Positions 34,112 to 44,165 of a DNA stretch of 64,000 bases are shown here, in pieces. The notes under the pieces were generated by a model. It did not search any database, was not told the origin of the DNA, and saw nothing but the letters and a program-made list of their open reading frames with translations. Each line of letters starts with the position of its first letter. Position 1 is the stretch's first letter. Source of the DNA: Paraburkholderia caballeronis. GTDB lineage: Bacteria; Pseudomonadota; Gammaproteobacteria; Burkholderiales; Burkholderiaceae. The translations under genes and the position numbers were made by a program. The DNA is taken from assembly GCF_900104845.1 (NCBI RefSeq), contig NZ_FNSR01000001.1, forward strand, positions 3,286,001 through 3,350,000, written 5' to 3'.

Positions 34112-35335
34112 ATGTTCTGGGAAAAGAAGCTTGCGCAGTGGGTCGATGGCGTGCGCAACAGCGCGAACCTGCCGGCGCGTCTCGTGCTGTGGAGCGGCGA
34201 GCAATACGACTTCGGCACGTTCGCGACGCCGCAGGTCACGCTGAAGGTGAACAGCGCGGCCGCGCTGCCGCTGCTGCTCGAACCGAGCCTCGACAACCTC
34301 GGCGAAGCGTACGTGAAGGGCAAGATCGACATCGATGGCCGGCTGTCGGACATCATCGACATCAGCTACGCGCTCGCGCGCAACACGGTGACGAGCGCGA
34401 GCAAGCTGTCGCGCGTGCGCCGCTACTTCACGCACTCGAAGGCGTCGGACAAGAAGGCGATCCAGTACCACTACGACGTGTCGAACGAGTTCTACCGGCT
34501 GTGGCTCGACGAGAACATGGTCTATTCGTGCGCGTATTTCGAGAACGGCGACGAGGACCTCGCGACCGCGCAATTGAAGAAGATCGACCACATCCTGACG
34601 AAGATCCAGCTTCAGCCGGGCCAGCAACTGCTCGACATCGGCTGCGGCTGGGGCGCGCTGGTGCTGCGCGCCGCGCAGAAGTTCGGCGCGCGCTGTGTCG
34701 GCGTGACGCTGTCGCAGAACCAGTTCGACCTCGCGACCGCGCGCGTGAAAGCGGCCGGCCTCGCCGACCGCATCGAGATCCGCCTGCAGGACTACCGCGA
34801 CGTGACCGGCCAGTTCGACCGCATCACGAGCGTCGGGATGTTCGAGCACGTCGGCCGCAAGAACCTGCCGGCCTACTTCCGCAAGGTGCACGACCTGCTC
34901 GCGGACGACGGCATCGCGATGAACCACGGCATCACGTCGTCGGACGCGGACAGCGGCGAAACGGCGCTCGGCGGCGGCGAGTTCATCGACCGCTACGTGT
35001 TCCCGGACGGCGAGCTGCCGCACATCGGCCTCGCGCTCGAAGCCGCGCAGCGCGGCGGGCTGGAGGCGGTTGACGTCGAGAGCCTGCGCCGTCACTATGC
35101 GCACACGCTCGACCTGTGGGCGGAGGCGTTCGAGGCACACGCGGAAGAGGCGAAGAAGCTCGTCGACGACGAGAAGTTCCGCATCTGGCGCGTGTACCTG
35201 GCGGGCTGCGCATACGCGTTCGAGAACGACGACGTGTCGATCTACCAGATCGTCTGCCGCAAGGCGGGCCGCAGCGCGAAAACGCTGCCGTGGTCGCGCC
35301 GCTACATGTACGAGAAGCCGCTCGCGCTCGCGTGA
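34112..35335 (+). CDS. cfa: Cyclopropane-fatty-acyl-phospholipid synthase
   Basis: SAM-dependent enzyme of 407 residues that adds a methylene bridge to unsaturated acyl chains in membrane phospholipids. The N-terminal domain is followed by the methyltransferase core with HYDVSNEFYRLWLDENMVYSCAYF, the SAM loop LLDIGCGWGALVLRAAQ, GVTLSQNQ, SVGMFEHVGRKNL and the C-terminal LAGCAYAFENDDVSIYQIV with the conserved cysteine. The ATG at 34112 after GGAGAGAAAC was chosen. The 246-base upstream gap shows no clear regulatory site; stationary-phase control is common for cfa but not visible here. Confidence 0.93.
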   Translation: MFWEKKLAQWVDGVRNSANLPARLVLWSGEQYDFGTFATPQVTLKVNSAAALPLLLEPSLDNLGEAYVKGKIDIDGRLSDIIDISYALARNTVTSASKLSRVRRYFTHSKASDKKAIQYHYDVSNEFYRLWLDENMVYSCAYFENGDEDLATAQLKKIDHILTKIQLQPGQQLLDIGCGWGALVLRAAQKFGARCVGVTLSQNQFDLATARVKAAGLADRIEIRLQDYRDVTGQFDRITSVGMFEHVGRKNLPAYFRKVHDLLADDGIAMNHGITSSDADSGETALGGGEFIDRYVFPDGELPHIGLALEAAQRGGLEAVDVESLRRHYAHTLDLWAEAFEAHAEEAKKLVDDEKFRIWRVYLAGCAYAFENDDVSIYQIVCRKAGRSAKTLPWSRRYMYEKPLALA

Positions 35336-35417
35336 TCCGCGCGGCGCGCGGCCCGTGCCGCGCGCCGCGATCGAGGCGGAGGGGGCCACGCTTCACTTCA
35401 ACACCGTAACGCAACGA

Positions 35418-36791
35418 ATGAACGACCGCGACGCCGCGCCCGACCCCGCTTCCGATGATCCGCTGAACGACCGCGAATCCGGCGACAAAGCGGCCGGCAC
35501 GAACGGCGAGAGCCACGGCGACGATTCGTCCGCAGAACCGGCGCAAACCGATCTGTTCGGCTTCGACGCAGCGCCGCCGAAACCCGCGCCGAAGCCCTCC
35601 CTGCGCGCGAGCCGGGCAAAACCGGCGGCCTCGCAACCCGACGCCGATCCGGCCGCCGCGGCATCCGATGCACAGCCCGACACGCCGCCCGCCGCCGACT
35701 CCGCGCCGAAACCGAAACGCCGCGCGCGCGGCGTGCTGCCGGCCGAACCGTCGCAGCAGGTGCTCGACCTCGCGGCCCACCTGCCGGCGACGCTGCGGCT
35801 CGGCACGTCGTCGTGGTCGTTTCCGGGCTGGCGCGGGATCGTCTACGGCGACGACTACAGCAACTCGAAGCTCGCGCGCGACGGCCTCGCCGCATACGGC
35901 GCGCATCCGCTGCTGCGCACGGTCAGCATCGACCGGTCGTTCTACGCGCCGCTGACGATCGCCGACTATCTGCGTTACGCGCAGCAGGTGCCCGACACGT
36001 TCCGCTTCATCGTGAAAGCGCCCGCGCTGGTCACCGACGCGTCGGTGCGCGGCGACCGCGGCGAGCCGGTGTCCGCGAATCCGTGTTTCCTGAACGCCGA
36101 ACTCGCGGTCAGCGAATTCGTGACGCCGTGTCTCGAAGGGCTCGGCCGGAAAGCCGGCGCGCTCGTGTTCCAGTTCCCGCCGCTGCCGGACGCGATGCTC
36201 GCGGACCCGGCCGCGTTCGTCGAGCGGCTCGGGGCCTTTCTCGCGGCGCTGCCGCCGCTGCCGCCGGAGCCGGACGGTCCGTGTTACGCGGTCGAGATCC
36301 GCGACGCGAGCCTGTTGACGCCGCGTTTCGTGCGCGCGCTGCGCGCGGCGAACGTGCGCTACTGCGTCGGGCTGCACGCGCGGATGCCCCACCCGCTGCG
36401 GCAGGCGGCGGCGCTCGCGCTGATGGACGGCGGCGAGCCGGCTGGTCCGCTGATCGTCCGCTGGAGCCTGCACAGCGGCTTTCGCTACGAGCAGGCGAAA
36501 GCGCGTTACGAGCCGTTCGACCGGATCGTCGATCCGGACCCGCGCACCCGCGACGCGCTCGCCGAACTGGCCGCGCGCTACGCGATCGCCGGCCAGCCGG
36601 TGCTGATCACGACGAACAACAAGGCGGAAGGGTCGGCGCCGCTGTCATGCGCGACACTCGCGCAGGCGATCGCCGATGAAATGCTGCGTCGGAAGGAAGG
36701 CGGGGACCGGCGGGACGCCGCAGACGCCGATGGCATGCGGCAACAGCAAGAGAATCGGGACGGGCCGGCCGAAGCGCCGCCGGCCCCGTGA
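35418..36791 (+). CDS. DUF72 (YecE family) protein with disordered N-terminal extension
   Basis: A 457-residue protein. Residues ~126-420 form a DUF72/YecE domain, a TIM-barrel-like fold of unknown biochemical role: LRLGTSSWSFPGWRGIVYG, VSIDRSFYAPLTIADYLRYA, FIVKAPALVTDAS, LVFQFPPLP, YAVEIRDASLLTP and VLITTNNKAEGSAPLSC. The first ~125 residues and last ~30 are Pro/Ala/Asp-rich low complexity, which is longer than usual. The ATG at 35418 was chosen as the first in-frame ATG clear of cfa. It follows cfa by 82 bases and is convergent with msrA. Function unknown; no partner is evident. Confidence 0.85.
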   Translation: MNDRDAAPDPASDDPLNDRESGDKAAGTNGESHGDDSSAEPAQTDLFGFDAAPPKPAPKPSLRASRAKPAASQPDADPAAAASDAQPDTPPAADSAPKPKRRARGVLPAEPSQQVLDLAAHLPATLRLGTSSWSFPGWRGIVYGDDYSNSKLARDGLAAYGAHPLLRTVSIDRSFYAPLTIADYLRYAQQVPDTFRFIVKAPALVTDASVRGDRGEPVSANPCFLNAELAVSEFVTPCLEGLGRKAGALVFQFPPLPDAMLADPAAFVERLGAFLAALPPLPPEPDGPCYAVEIRDASLLTPRFVRALRAANVRYCVGLHARMPHPLRQAAALALMDGGEPAGPLIVRWSLHSGFRYEQAKARYEPFDRIVDPDPRTRDALAELAARYAIAGQPVLITTNNKAEGSAPLSCATLAQAIADEMLRRKEGGDRRDAADADGMRQQQENRDGPAEAPPAP

Positions 36792-36822
36792 CGACGCGGC
36801 GGCATCCGCCGCCGCGCGCCGC

Positions 36823-37371
36823 TCACACGGCCTTGAAGCGGTGCGCGAACTTCTGCCGGAACTTCGCGACCTTCGGCGCGACGACGAACGCGCAATACCC
36901 CTGGTTCGGATGCTGCGCGAAGTAGTCCTGGTGATACGCCTCGGCGGGCCAGTAGTTGTTGTCGAGCGGCTCGACCTGCGTGACGATCCGGCCGTCGTAC
37001 ACGTCCTCCGCCTCCAGTTCGCGGATCGCCTGCAACGCGACGTCGCGCTGCGCGTCCGAATGTGTGAAGATCACCGACCGGTATTGCGTGCCGACGTCGT
37101 TGCCCTGCCGGTTCAACTGGGTCGGATCGTGGATCGTGAAGAAGATGTCGAGAATCTCGCGATAGCTGATCTTCGCCGGATCGAACATCACGTTGACCAC
37201 TTCCGCGTGGCCGGTGTCGCCGTCGCCGACCTGCTCGTACGTCGGCTGCGCGACGTGGCCGCCCGCGTAACCCGACTCGACGCTCACCACGCCGTCCACC
37301 CGCAGATACACCGCTTCGAGGCACCAGAAACAGCCGCCGCCGAGCGTCGCAAATTCCACTGTCTGACTCAT
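36823..37371 (-). CDS. msrA: Peptide-methionine (S)-S-oxide reductase
   Basis: Repairs oxidised methionine in proteins and free methionine sulfoxide. 182 residues. The active-site motif GCFWC occupies residues 13-17 with catalytic Cys14; GYAGGHVAQPTYEQVGDGDTGHAEVV, TIHDPTQLNRQGNDVGTQYRS and the C-terminal EAYHQDYF are all conserved. No MsrB domain is fused. The ATG at 37371 (MSQTVEFATL) was chosen over an ATG 30 codons upstream. Divergent from the flavin reductase gene. Confidence 0.95.
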   Translation of the reverse strand: MSQTVEFATLGGGCFWCLEAVYLRVDGVVSVESGYAGGHVAQPTYEQVGDGDTGHAEVVNVMFDPAKISYREILDIFFTIHDPTQLNRQGNDVGTQYRSVIFTHSDAQRDVALQAIRELEAEDVYDGRIVTQVEPLDNNYWPAEAYHQDYFAQHPNQGYCAFVVAPKVAKFRQKFAHRFKAV

Positions 37372-37556
37372 GCTGGTCACTCCATTCGTTGCCGCAGCCG
37401 GGGCGGTTCGCCCGGCCGGACGGGTTCCGCTAAAATTGGGACAACTTGCCCCGTTTTCCACATGACGTTCGAACCTTCCGAATTTGCCGTTTCACCGGCC
37501 CCGTCGCCGGCTCTCAGCGCGCCGCGCGCGCGCTCCGGCTGCGGAGCGCCGCGCCG

Positions 37557-38069
37557 ATGACCCGCCGCGCCAGCCCGCCCAACTTCGACGGCGCCGCGTT
37601 CCGCCGCGCGCTCGGCCAGTTCGCGACCGGCGTCACGGTGATCACGACGCGCGCGCCGGACGGCCAGCTGATCGGCATCACCGCCAGTTCGTTCAACTCG
37701 GTGTCGCTGAATCCGCCGCTCGTGCTGTGGAGTCTCGCGACGCGCTCCGCGTCGATGCCGGTGTTCCGGACCAACAGCCATTATGTGGTGAATGTGCTCG
37801 CCGCGTCGCAGCTCGACCTGTGCCGGCGCTTCGCGACGGTGAAGGGCGACCGCTTCGAAGGCGTGTCGCACGCGGCCGGCGACACCGGCATGCCGGTGCT
37901 CGACGGCGCGCTCGCGTGGTTCGAGTGCCACAACCGCAGCCGCTACGACGAAGGCGACCACGTGATCTTCGTCGGCGAGGTCGAGCGCTGCGGAATCCGC
38001 GAGAACCAGCCGGACGACGGGCCGCTCGTGTTCCACAACGGCGGATTCCACCGGATAGAGCCGCTCTGA
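37557..38069 (+). CDS. Flavin reductase family protein
   Basis: FMN-binding split-barrel protein of 170 residues: FRRALGQFATGVTVITTRAPDG, then the flavin loop GITASSFNSVSLNPPLVLWSL, FVVNVLAASQ-like text and FECHNRSRYDEGDHVIFVGEVE. It resembles the small NAD(P)H:flavin oxidoreductase partners of two-component monooxygenases, or HpaC-like enzymes, but no monooxygenase gene is adjacent. A short frame from ATG 37462 ends at 37560 and probably is not a gene. Convergent with kynR; the reason for its position beside the kyn genes is unclear. Confidence 0.88.
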   Translation: MTRRASPPNFDGAAFRRALGQFATGVTVITTRAPDGQLIGITASSFNSVSLNPPLVLWSLATRSASMPVFRTNSHYVVNVLAASQLDLCRRFATVKGDRFEGVSHAAGDTGMPVLDGALAWFECHNRSRYDEGDHVIFVGEVERCGIRENQPDDGPLVFHNGGFHRIEPL

Positions 38070-38144
38070 CGCGGCGGCGGGTTTCGCCGCCCGGCGCGTC
38101 GGCCGGAAACGGGGCAACCCCGAACGCGGCGCGCTTTCCGTCCG

Positions 38145-38651
38145 CTACACCGCCAGACTCTTCCCCGCCTTCTGCGACAGCAGATCCACCGGCACCCCCG
38201 CCTCGACCTTCAGCGTCTGCAGCACGATGTTCGAGCGGATGTCCATCACGCCGGGCGCCTTGTACAGCTTGTTCAGCACGAAGTCCGAATAGTGCTTGAG
38301 GTTGTGCGCGAGCACCCGCAGCAGATAGTGCGTCTCGCCCGTGACCACGTAAGCGCCGACCACCTCCGGCCAGTCGCGCAGCGCGCCCGCGAACTGCTCG
38401 TGCCAGTTCTCCTGGTCGTTGCGCATCGACACCTGCACGAACGCTTCCATCTCGAAACCGAGGATTTCCCGGTTCAGGCAGGCGCGGTAATGTTCGACGA
38501 CGCCCTGCTCCTCCAGCAGCCGCAACCGCCTCAGGCACGCGGACGGTGACAGCGAAATGCGCTCCGCGAGGTCCAGGTTGCTGATCCTGCCCTCGTTCTG
38601 GAGAACCGCGAGAATACGGCAATCGGTAGCGTCGAGCGAGATTGCATTCAT
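38145..38651 (-). CDS. kynR: Lrp/AsnC family regulator of kynurenine catabolism (KynR)
   Basis: Regulator of 168 residues with an N-terminal helix-turn-helix ([42 protein letters not shown]) and a C-terminal RAM effector domain ([42 protein letters not shown]). It is divergent from kynBUA with a 130-base gap. In Pseudomonas and Burkholderia, KynR activates kynBUA in response to kynurenine; assignment here rests on that context and the family match. An ATGTGC/GCACAT pair in the gap may be its site. Confidence 0.88.
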   Translation of the reverse strand: MNAISLDATDCRILAVLQNEGRISNLDLAERISLSPSACLRRLRLLEEQGVVEHYRACLNREILGFEMEAFVQVSMRNDQENWHEQFAGALRDWPEVVGAYVVTGETHYLLRVLAHNLKHYSDFVLNKLYKAPGVMDIRSNIVLQTLKVEAGVPVDLLSQKAGKSLAV

Positions 38652-38683
38652 ATTTGGTCTCCGTTTCCGTCTTGCCTCAAATT

Positions 38684-38728
38684 ATGTGCCAACAAGCGTC
38701 GTCTGCGGCGTTTTTTTCGCAAGCACAT
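38684..38728. promoter_or_regulatory. Candidate KynR site between kynR and kynBUA
   Basis: In the AT-richer 130-base divergent gap, ATGTGC (38684-38689) and GCACAT (38723-38728) are reverse complements; wider flanks also resemble each other (AAATTATGTGC against the complement TTGAAATGTGC). Centre-to-centre spacing is about four helical turns, plausible for an oligomeric Lrp-type protein. Confidence 0.45.
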
Positions 38729-38781
38729 TTCAATGCAGCTTGCCTATCATTCGAAGCACGACCATCCGACGCCCGCCCATC

Positions 38782-39423
38782 ATGAACGGAATCTGGGACA
38801 TTTCGCCCGCCATCGACCCTGCCACGCCCGTCTGGCCGGGCGACACGCCGGTCGGCATCGAGCGCGTGTGGCGCATCGAGGCTGGCTCGCCGGTCAACGT
38901 CGCCCGCGTGACGCTGTCGCCGCACACCGGCTCGCACGCCGACGCGCCGTTGCACTACGACGCCCACGGCGCGCCGATCGGCGCGGTGCCGCTCGACGCG
39001 TACCTCGGGCCGTGCCGCGTGATTCATTGCGTCGGCGCGACGCCGGTCGTCACGCCCGCGATGGTCGCCGCGGCGCTCGACGGCGTGCCGCCGCGCGTGC
39101 TGCTGCGCACCTGGCGGCGGGCGCCCGTCGAAACGTGGGACAGCGGGTTTTGCGCCGTCGCGCCGGAAACCATCGACCTGCTCGCCGCGCGCGGCGTCCG
39201 GCTGATCGGCATCGACACGCCGTCGCTCGATCCGCAGGAATCGAAGACGATGGACGCGCACCTGCGAATCCGCGCGCACCGGATGGCGATTCTCGAAGGC
39301 CTCGTGCTCGACGCGGTCGAACCCGGCGATTACGAACTGATCGCGCTGCCGCTGAAGTTCGCGACACTCGACGCAAGCCCGGTGCGCGCGGTGCTGCGCG
39401 CACTGCCCGCCGCGTCCGCCTGA
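38782..39423 (+). CDS. kynB: Kynurenine formamidase
   Basis: Metal-dependent hydrolase of 213 residues that converts N-formylkynurenine to kynurenine. The cyclase-family metal motif is visible as His48, His52 and Asp54 in [33 protein letters not shown] and the C-terminal [20 protein letters not shown] are characteristic of KynB. The start [13 protein letters not shown] is the conserved N-terminus; the longer in-frame leader overlaps kynR and is discarded. First gene of kynBUA; 49 bases separate it from kynU. Confidence 0.95.
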   Translation: MNGIWDISPAIDPATPVWPGDTPVGIERVWRIEAGSPVNVARVTLSPHTGSHADAPLHYDAHGAPIGAVPLDAYLGPCRVIHCVGATPVVTPAMVAAALDGVPPRVLLRTWRRAPVETWDSGFCAVAPETIDLLAARGVRLIGIDTPSLDPQESKTMDAHLRIRAHRMAILEGLVLDAVEPGDYELIALPLKFATLDASPVRAVLRALPAASA

Positions 39424-39472
39424 AGGCGCGCGCCGAAATCCACCCTGTCGATCCCCATTGAACCGGAGACCC

Positions 39473-40723
39473 ATGAAAGACCGCAACGAAGCGCTGGCCC
39501 TCGACCGCGCCGACCCGCTCGCCGCGCTGCGCGACCAGTTCGCGCTGCCGTCCGGCACGATCTATCTCGACGGCAACTCGCTCGGCGTCGCGCCGAAAGC
39601 CGCCGCCGCGCGCGCGCAGCAGGTGATCGCCGCCGAATGGGGCGACGACCTGATCCGCAGCTGGAATTCCGCCGGCTGGTTCGCGCTGCCGCGCCGGCTC
39701 GGCAACAAACTCGCGCCGCTGATCGGCGCGGCCGACAACGAGGTCGTCGTCACCGACACGATCTCGGTGAACCTGTTCAAGGTCCTGTCGGCCGGCCTGC
39801 GGATGCAGCAGATGCGCGACCCGCAGCGGCGCGTGATCGTGTCCGAACGCTCGAACTTCCCGACCGACCTGTACATCGCGCAGGGGCTGATCGAGCAACT
39901 GGACCGCGGTTACGAACTGCGCCTGATCGACGATCCGGCCGACCTGCCGGCCGCGCTCGGCGACGACGTCGCGATCTCGATGCTCACGCACGTGAACTAC
40001 CGGACCGGCCGCATGCACGACATGCAGACGCTGACGCGGCAGATCCACGCGTGCGGCGCACTCGCGCTGTGGGACCTCGCGCACTCGGCCGGCGCGGTGC
40101 CGGTCGACCTGAACGGCGTCGGCGCGGACTTCGCGGTCGGCTGCACGTACAAGTACCTGAACGGCGGCCCCGGCTCGCCGGCGTTCGTCTGGGTGCCGCA
40201 ACGGCACCAGCGCGCGTTCTCGCAGCCGCTGTCCGGCTGGTGGGGCCATAGCGCGCCGTTCGCGATGAGCCCCGACTACCGCCCCGCCGACGATATCGGC
40301 CGCTTCCTGTGCGGCACGCAGCCGATCGTGTCGATGGCGCTCGTCGACTGCGGGCTCGACGTGTTCCTGCAGACCGACATGCAGGCGATCCGCCGCAAGT
40401 CGCTCGCGCTGACCGACCTGTTCATCGAACTCGTCGAAACGCGCTGCGCGGGCCTCGGGCTGGAACTGGCGACGCCGCGCGGACACGCGCAGCGCGGCTC
40501 GCACGTGAGCTTCGCGCATCCGCACGGCTACGCGGTGATGCAGGCGCTGATCGCGCGCCACGTGATCGGCGACTACCGCGAGCCGCACGTGCTGCGGTTC
40601 GGCTTCACGCCGCTCTATCTGCGCTACGCGGACGTGTGGGACGCCGTCGAGATGCTGCGCGACGTGCTGGCGAACGAGCAGTGGCGGGCGCCGGAATTCG
40701 CGGCGCGCGGCGCGGTGACCTGA
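39473..40723 (+). CDS. kynU: Kynureninase
   Basis: PLP enzyme of 416 residues that cleaves kynurenine to anthranilate and alanine. The cofactor lysine is Lys227 in [16 protein letters not shown], the same number as in the well-studied Pseudomonas enzyme; [14 protein letters not shown] supplies the PLP-contacting Asp201 and His204. [20 protein letters not shown] closes the protein. The ATG follows CCGGAGACCC. Kynurenine arrives from kynA and kynB in the same transcript; anthranilate can feed the quinoline or catechol routes elsewhere. Confidence 0.96.
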   Translation: MKDRNEALALDRADPLAALRDQFALPSGTIYLDGNSLGVAPKAAAARAQQVIAAEWGDDLIRSWNSAGWFALPRRLGNKLAPLIGAADNEVVVTDTISVNLFKVLSAGLRMQQMRDPQRRVIVSERSNFPTDLYIAQGLIEQLDRGYELRLIDDPADLPAALGDDVAISMLTHVNYRTGRMHDMQTLTRQIHACGALALWDLAHSAGAVPVDLNGVGADFAVGCTYKYLNGGPGSPAFVWVPQRHQRAFSQPLSGWWGHSAPFAMSPDYRPADDIGRFLCGTQPIVSMALVDCGLDVFLQTDMQAIRRKSLALTDLFIELVETRCAGLGLELATPRGHAQRGSHVSFAHPHGYAVMQALIARHVIGDYREPHVLRFGFTPLYLRYADVWDAVEMLRDVLANEQWRAPEFAARGAVT

Positions 40724-40734
40724 GGAACAGCCCG

Positions 40735-41787
40735 ATGACCGATCACACGCAGGGGCCGGGGACGCCGGTTAACCGCGATAACGACGCAAGCGGCGGCGAA
40801 AAACCCAGCGAAAGCCGCGGCGCGGGAGCGGAAAACGCGGGCGGCGGCTGCCCGTTCTCCGCGGGCCACGGCACGGCGGCCGGCAGCGCCGATGCAGGCG
40901 GGGCAAGCGGGACAAGCGGCCCAGCCCGCGAGCGTCAGCCCGCCAGCGCGGGAACCCCGACGGACCCGGCCGGCTGGCACGGCGCGCAGCTCGATTTTTC
41001 GGCTTCGATGAGCTACGGCGACTATCTCGCGCTGGACGCGGTGCTGAACGCGCAGCATCCGCGCTCGCCGGACCACAACGAGATGCTGTTCATCGTGCAG
41101 CACCAGACGAGCGAGTTGTGGATGAAGCTCGCGCTGTACGAACTGCGCGCGGCGCTCGCGAACGTGCACGACGACGACCTGCCGCCCGCGTTCAAGCAGC
41201 TCGCGCGGGTGTCGCGGATTCTGGAGCAGCTGGTGCAGGCGTGGAGCGTCCTGTCGACGCTGACGCCGTCCGAATACACCGCGATGCGGCCGTACCTCGG
41301 CAGTTCGTCCGGCTTCCAGTCGTACCAGTACCGGCAAATCGAGTTCCTGCTCGGCAACAAGAACGCGCAGATGCTGAAGCCGCACGCGCACCGGCCCGAA
41401 GTGCTCGCGCAGGTGCAGGCGACGCTGGAAGCGCCGTCGTTCTACGACGAGGTGGTCCGCCTGCTCGCGAAGCGCGGTTTTCCGATCGCGCCGGAGCGGC
41501 TCGCGCGCGACTGGACGCAGCCGACGGAGCACGACGCGACCGTCGAGGCCGCGTGGCTCGCGGTGTACCGGAACCCGACCCAGCACTGGGACCTGTACGA
41601 GATGGCCGAGGAACTGGTCGATCTGGAGGATGCGTTCCGCCAGTGGCGCTTCCGGCACGTGACGACCGTCGAGCGGATCATCGGCTTCAAGCAGGGCACG
41701 GGCGGGACGAGCGGCGCGCCGTATCTGCGCCGGATGCTCGACGTGGTGCTGTTTCCGGAGCTTTGGCACGTGAGGACGGTGCTGTAG
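40735..41787 (+). CDS. kynA: Tryptophan 2,3-dioxygenase with N-terminal extension
   Basis: Heme dioxygenase of 350 residues that opens the indole ring of tryptophan to N-formylkynurenine. The catalytic core starts near residue 85: [36 protein letters not shown] with substrate His123, [17 protein letters not shown], and the heme-ligand region [28 protein letters not shown]. Before it lie about 80 Gly/Ala/Ser-rich residues containing one Cys-Pro (residues 39-40, [10 protein letters not shown]), longer than in most TDOs. Start ATG 11 bases after the kynU stop, with TGAGGAACAG as ribosome site. Last gene of kynBUA. Confidence 0.95.
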   Translation: MTDHTQGPGTPVNRDNDASGGEKPSESRGAGAENAGGGCPFSAGHGTAAGSADAGGASGTSGPARERQPASAGTPTDPAGWHGAQLDFSASMSYGDYLALDAVLNAQHPRSPDHNEMLFIVQHQTSELWMKLALYELRAALANVHDDDLPPAFKQLARVSRILEQLVQAWSVLSTLTPSEYTAMRPYLGSSSGFQSYQYRQIEFLLGNKNAQMLKPHAHRPEVLAQVQATLEAPSFYDEVVRLLAKRGFPIAPERLARDWTQPTEHDATVEAAWLAVYRNPTQHWDLYEMAEELVDLEDAFRQWRFRHVTTVERIIGFKQGTGGTSGAPYLRRMLDVVLFPELWHVRTVL

Positions 41788-41810
41788 GCGGGCGGAGCCG
41801 GGCGAGGTGC

Positions 41811-41841
41811 AAAAAAAATGGCCAGCCTTCCGGCTGGCCAT
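41811..41841. terminator. Rho-independent terminator between kynA and purM
   Basis: Stem ATGGCCAGCC (41818-41827) / GGCTGGCCAT (41832-41841) around TTCC. The eight-base A-run on the left becomes a T-tract on the minus strand, so it mainly ends purM transcripts; kynA transcripts meet the same hairpin without a T-tract. Confidence 0.9.
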
Positions 41842-41869
41842 TGCGTCTCCGAACGAGACGCCGCGACCG

Positions 41870-42958
41870 TCAGACCACCACGGTCTGCGCTTCGCCCGCG
41901 CGGCTGTCGCGCACGACGCCGATCTTCCACACCTGCTCGCCGGCCGCGGCCAGCAGGCCCGCCGCCTGATCCGCGTCCGCCGCGGACACGATCACCGCCA
42001 TCCCGATCCCGCAGTTGAACACGCGGTGCATTTCGTCGTCGGCGACGCCGCCGTGCTTTTGCAGCCACTGGAACAGCGGCGGCAACGGCCACGCGCGGTG
42101 GTCCAGTTCGGCCGTCAGCCCGTCGCGCAGCACGCGCGGAATGTTCTCGACGAGGCCGCCGCCGGTGATGTGCGCCATCCCCTTCACCGCGATCTGCTCC
42201 ATCAGCGCGAGCAGCGGCTTCACGTAGATGCGGGTCGGCGCCATCAGCGCGTCCGCGAGCGGGCGGCCGTCGAAGTCGGCCGCGAGGTCAGGCTGCGCGC
42301 GCTCGATGATCTTGCGCACCAGCGAATAACCGTTCGAATGCACGCCGCTCGACGCGAGGCCCAGCACCACGTCGCCCGGCACGATCGTGCTGCCGTCGAT
42401 GATCCTGCTCTTCTCGACCGCGCCCACCGCGAAACCCGCGAGGTCGTACTCGCCGTCCGGGTACATGCCCGGCATCTCGGCCGTCTCGCCGCCGATCAGC
42501 GCGCAGCCGGCCAGCTCGCAACCCGTGGCGATCCCCTTCACGACCGTCGCCGCGGTGCCGACTTCCAGCTTGCCGCACGCGAAGTAGTCGAGGAAGAACA
42601 GCGGCTCCGCGCCCTGCACGAGGATGTCGTTCACGCTCATCGCGACCAGATCCTGGCCGACCGTGTCGTGCCGGTTCAACTGGAACGCGAGCTTCAGCTT
42701 CGTGCCGACGCCGTCGGTGCCGGACACCAGCACCGGCTCGCGGTACTTTTTCGGCACCTCGAACAGCGCCCCGAAGCCGCCGATGCCGCCGAGCACGCCG
42801 TCGCGCAGCGTTTTCTTCGCAAAGGGCTTGATCGCGTCGACGAGCGCATCGCCCGCGTCGATGTCGACGCCGGCGTCGCGGTACGACAGGCCCTGGTCCG
42901 GATTGGACGCCGGGCTGGCCTGGTTCGCCGATCCCGGCGCGGATTTCGGTTGATTCAT
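41870..42958 (-). CDS. purM: Phosphoribosylformylglycinamidine cyclo-ligase
   Basis: AIR synthetase of purine biosynthesis, 362 residues; uses ATP to close the imidazole ring. Conserved segments: [99 protein letters not shown] and [16 protein letters not shown]. About 20 N-terminal residues ([17 protein letters not shown]) are low complexity. Divergent from the AI-2E family permease gene; a strong terminator follows. Confidence 0.96.
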   Translation of the reverse strand: MNQPKSAPGSANQASPASNPDQGLSYRDAGVDIDAGDALVDAIKPFAKKTLRDGVLGGIGGFGALFEVPKKYREPVLVSGTDGVGTKLKLAFQLNRHDTVGQDLVAMSVNDILVQGAEPLFFLDYFACGKLEVGTAATVVKGIATGCELAGCALIGGETAEMPGMYPDGEYDLAGFAVGAVEKSRIIDGSTIVPGDVVLGLASSGVHSNGYSLVRKIIERAQPDLAADFDGRPLADALMAPTRIYVKPLLALMEQIAVKGMAHITGGGLVENIPRVLRDGLTAELDHRAWPLPPLFQWLQKHGGVADDEMHRVFNCGIGMAVIVSAADADQAAGLLAAAGEQVWKIGVVRDSRAGEAQTVVV

Positions 42959-43072
42959 GGGGAAGTGCGAGAAGGTCGGTAAAATGCGATTTTAACCGAT
43001 TGACGCCGCCTCGCCGCCGCCGGCGAGGTCCGACCGGCCCGCCGGACTCCGGGATCCACGGAACACACCGCT

Positions 43073-44149
43073 TTGTCGCCCAATACACCGATCTTCACGC
43101 CGTATCAGCGCCAGGCCTTCATCTGGACCGCGCTCGCCCTCGCCTTCGGCATCGTGCTGTGGCTGCTGCGGCCGGTGCTCACGCCGTTCCTGCTCGGCGC
43201 GATCCTCGCGTACATCCTGCAGCCGGGCGTCGCCGCGCTGGTGCGCCACCGCGTGCCGCGCGCGCTCGCCGCGCTGCTGATGATGCTGCTGTTCGCGCTC
43301 GTCGTCACGATGCTGGTCGTGCTGCTCGCGGTCGTCATCGAGAAGGAGGGGCCGCAGCTGAAGCAGCAGGTGCCGCAGATGTTCACGCACCTGCACGACT
43401 GGCTGCAGCCGAAACTCGCGTTCCTCGGCCTCGGCGATTCGCTCGACTTCCAGAGCCTGCGCGACATGGTCACGTCGCGCCTCGAAGACAGCGCGCAGCA
43501 GATCGGCGTCGCGGTGTGGGCGTCGGTCCGCACGAGCGGCAACGTGATGATCACCATCGTCAGCAACGTCGTGATGGTGCCGCTCGTGCTGTTCTACCTG
43601 CTGTACGACTGGAACTCGATGCTCGCGCGCGTGCAGACCTTCGTACCGCGCCGCTGGTTCGCGCGCACGATGGAGCTGGCGCGCGAGATGGACCGGATGC
43701 TCGCGCAGTATCTGCGCGGCCAGTTGCTCGTGATGGCGGTGCTCGCCGCGTATTACGCGATCGCGCTGTCGATCGCGGGCTTCGAAGTCGCGCTGCCGGT
43801 CGGCGTGTTCACCGGCCTCGCGGTGCTGATCCCGTACCTCGGTTATGCGACCGGGCTCGTGCTCGCGCTGGTCGCCGCGCTGCTGCAGTTCGGCAACCTG
43901 TACGGCTTCGGCGCGGTCGCGCTCGTGTACGGCGTCGGCCAGATTCTCGAAGGCTTTTTCCTGACGCCGCGGCTCGTCGGCGAGCGCATCGGCCTGCATC
44001 CGCTCGCGGTGATCTTCGCGCTGCTCGCGTTCGGCCAGCTATTTGGCTTCTTCGGCGTGCTGATCGCGCTGCCCGCGAGCGCGATCCTGTCGATCGCGCT
44101 GCGCGAGCTGCGCCGCAGCTACCTCGCGAGCACGCTTTACAAGAACTGA
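43073..44149 (+). CDS. AI-2E family transporter (PerM-like permease)
   Basis: Inner-membrane protein of 358 residues with 7-8 hydrophobic segments and a central amphipathic region. LRPVLTPFLLGAILAYILQPGV, LGYATGLVLALVAALLQFG and PRLVGERIGLHPLAVIFALLAFGQLFGFFGVL are family signatures. Members include TqsA (autoinducer-2 export) and sodium/proton antiporters; PerM-type members near purM and hda in beta- and gamma-proteobacteria have no settled role. It starts with TTG after CACGGAACAC; no nearer ATG gives a full first helix. Followed by hda after 16 bases. Confidence 0.88.
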   Translation: MSPNTPIFTPYQRQAFIWTALALAFGIVLWLLRPVLTPFLLGAILAYILQPGVAALVRHRVPRALAALLMMLLFALVVTMLVVLLAVVIEKEGPQLKQQVPQMFTHLHDWLQPKLAFLGLGDSLDFQSLRDMVTSRLEDSAQQIGVAVWASVRTSGNVMITIVSNVVMVPLVLFYLLYDWNSMLARVQTFVPRRWFARTMELAREMDRMLAQYLRGQLLVMAVLAAYYAIALSIAGFEVALPVGVFTGLAVLIPYLGYATGLVLALVAALLQFGNLYGFGAVALVYGVGQILEGFFLTPRLVGERIGLHPLAVIFALLAFGQLFGFFGVLIALPASAILSIALRELRRSYLASTLYKN

Positions 44150-44165
44150 TTTCCGCCTGACTACC

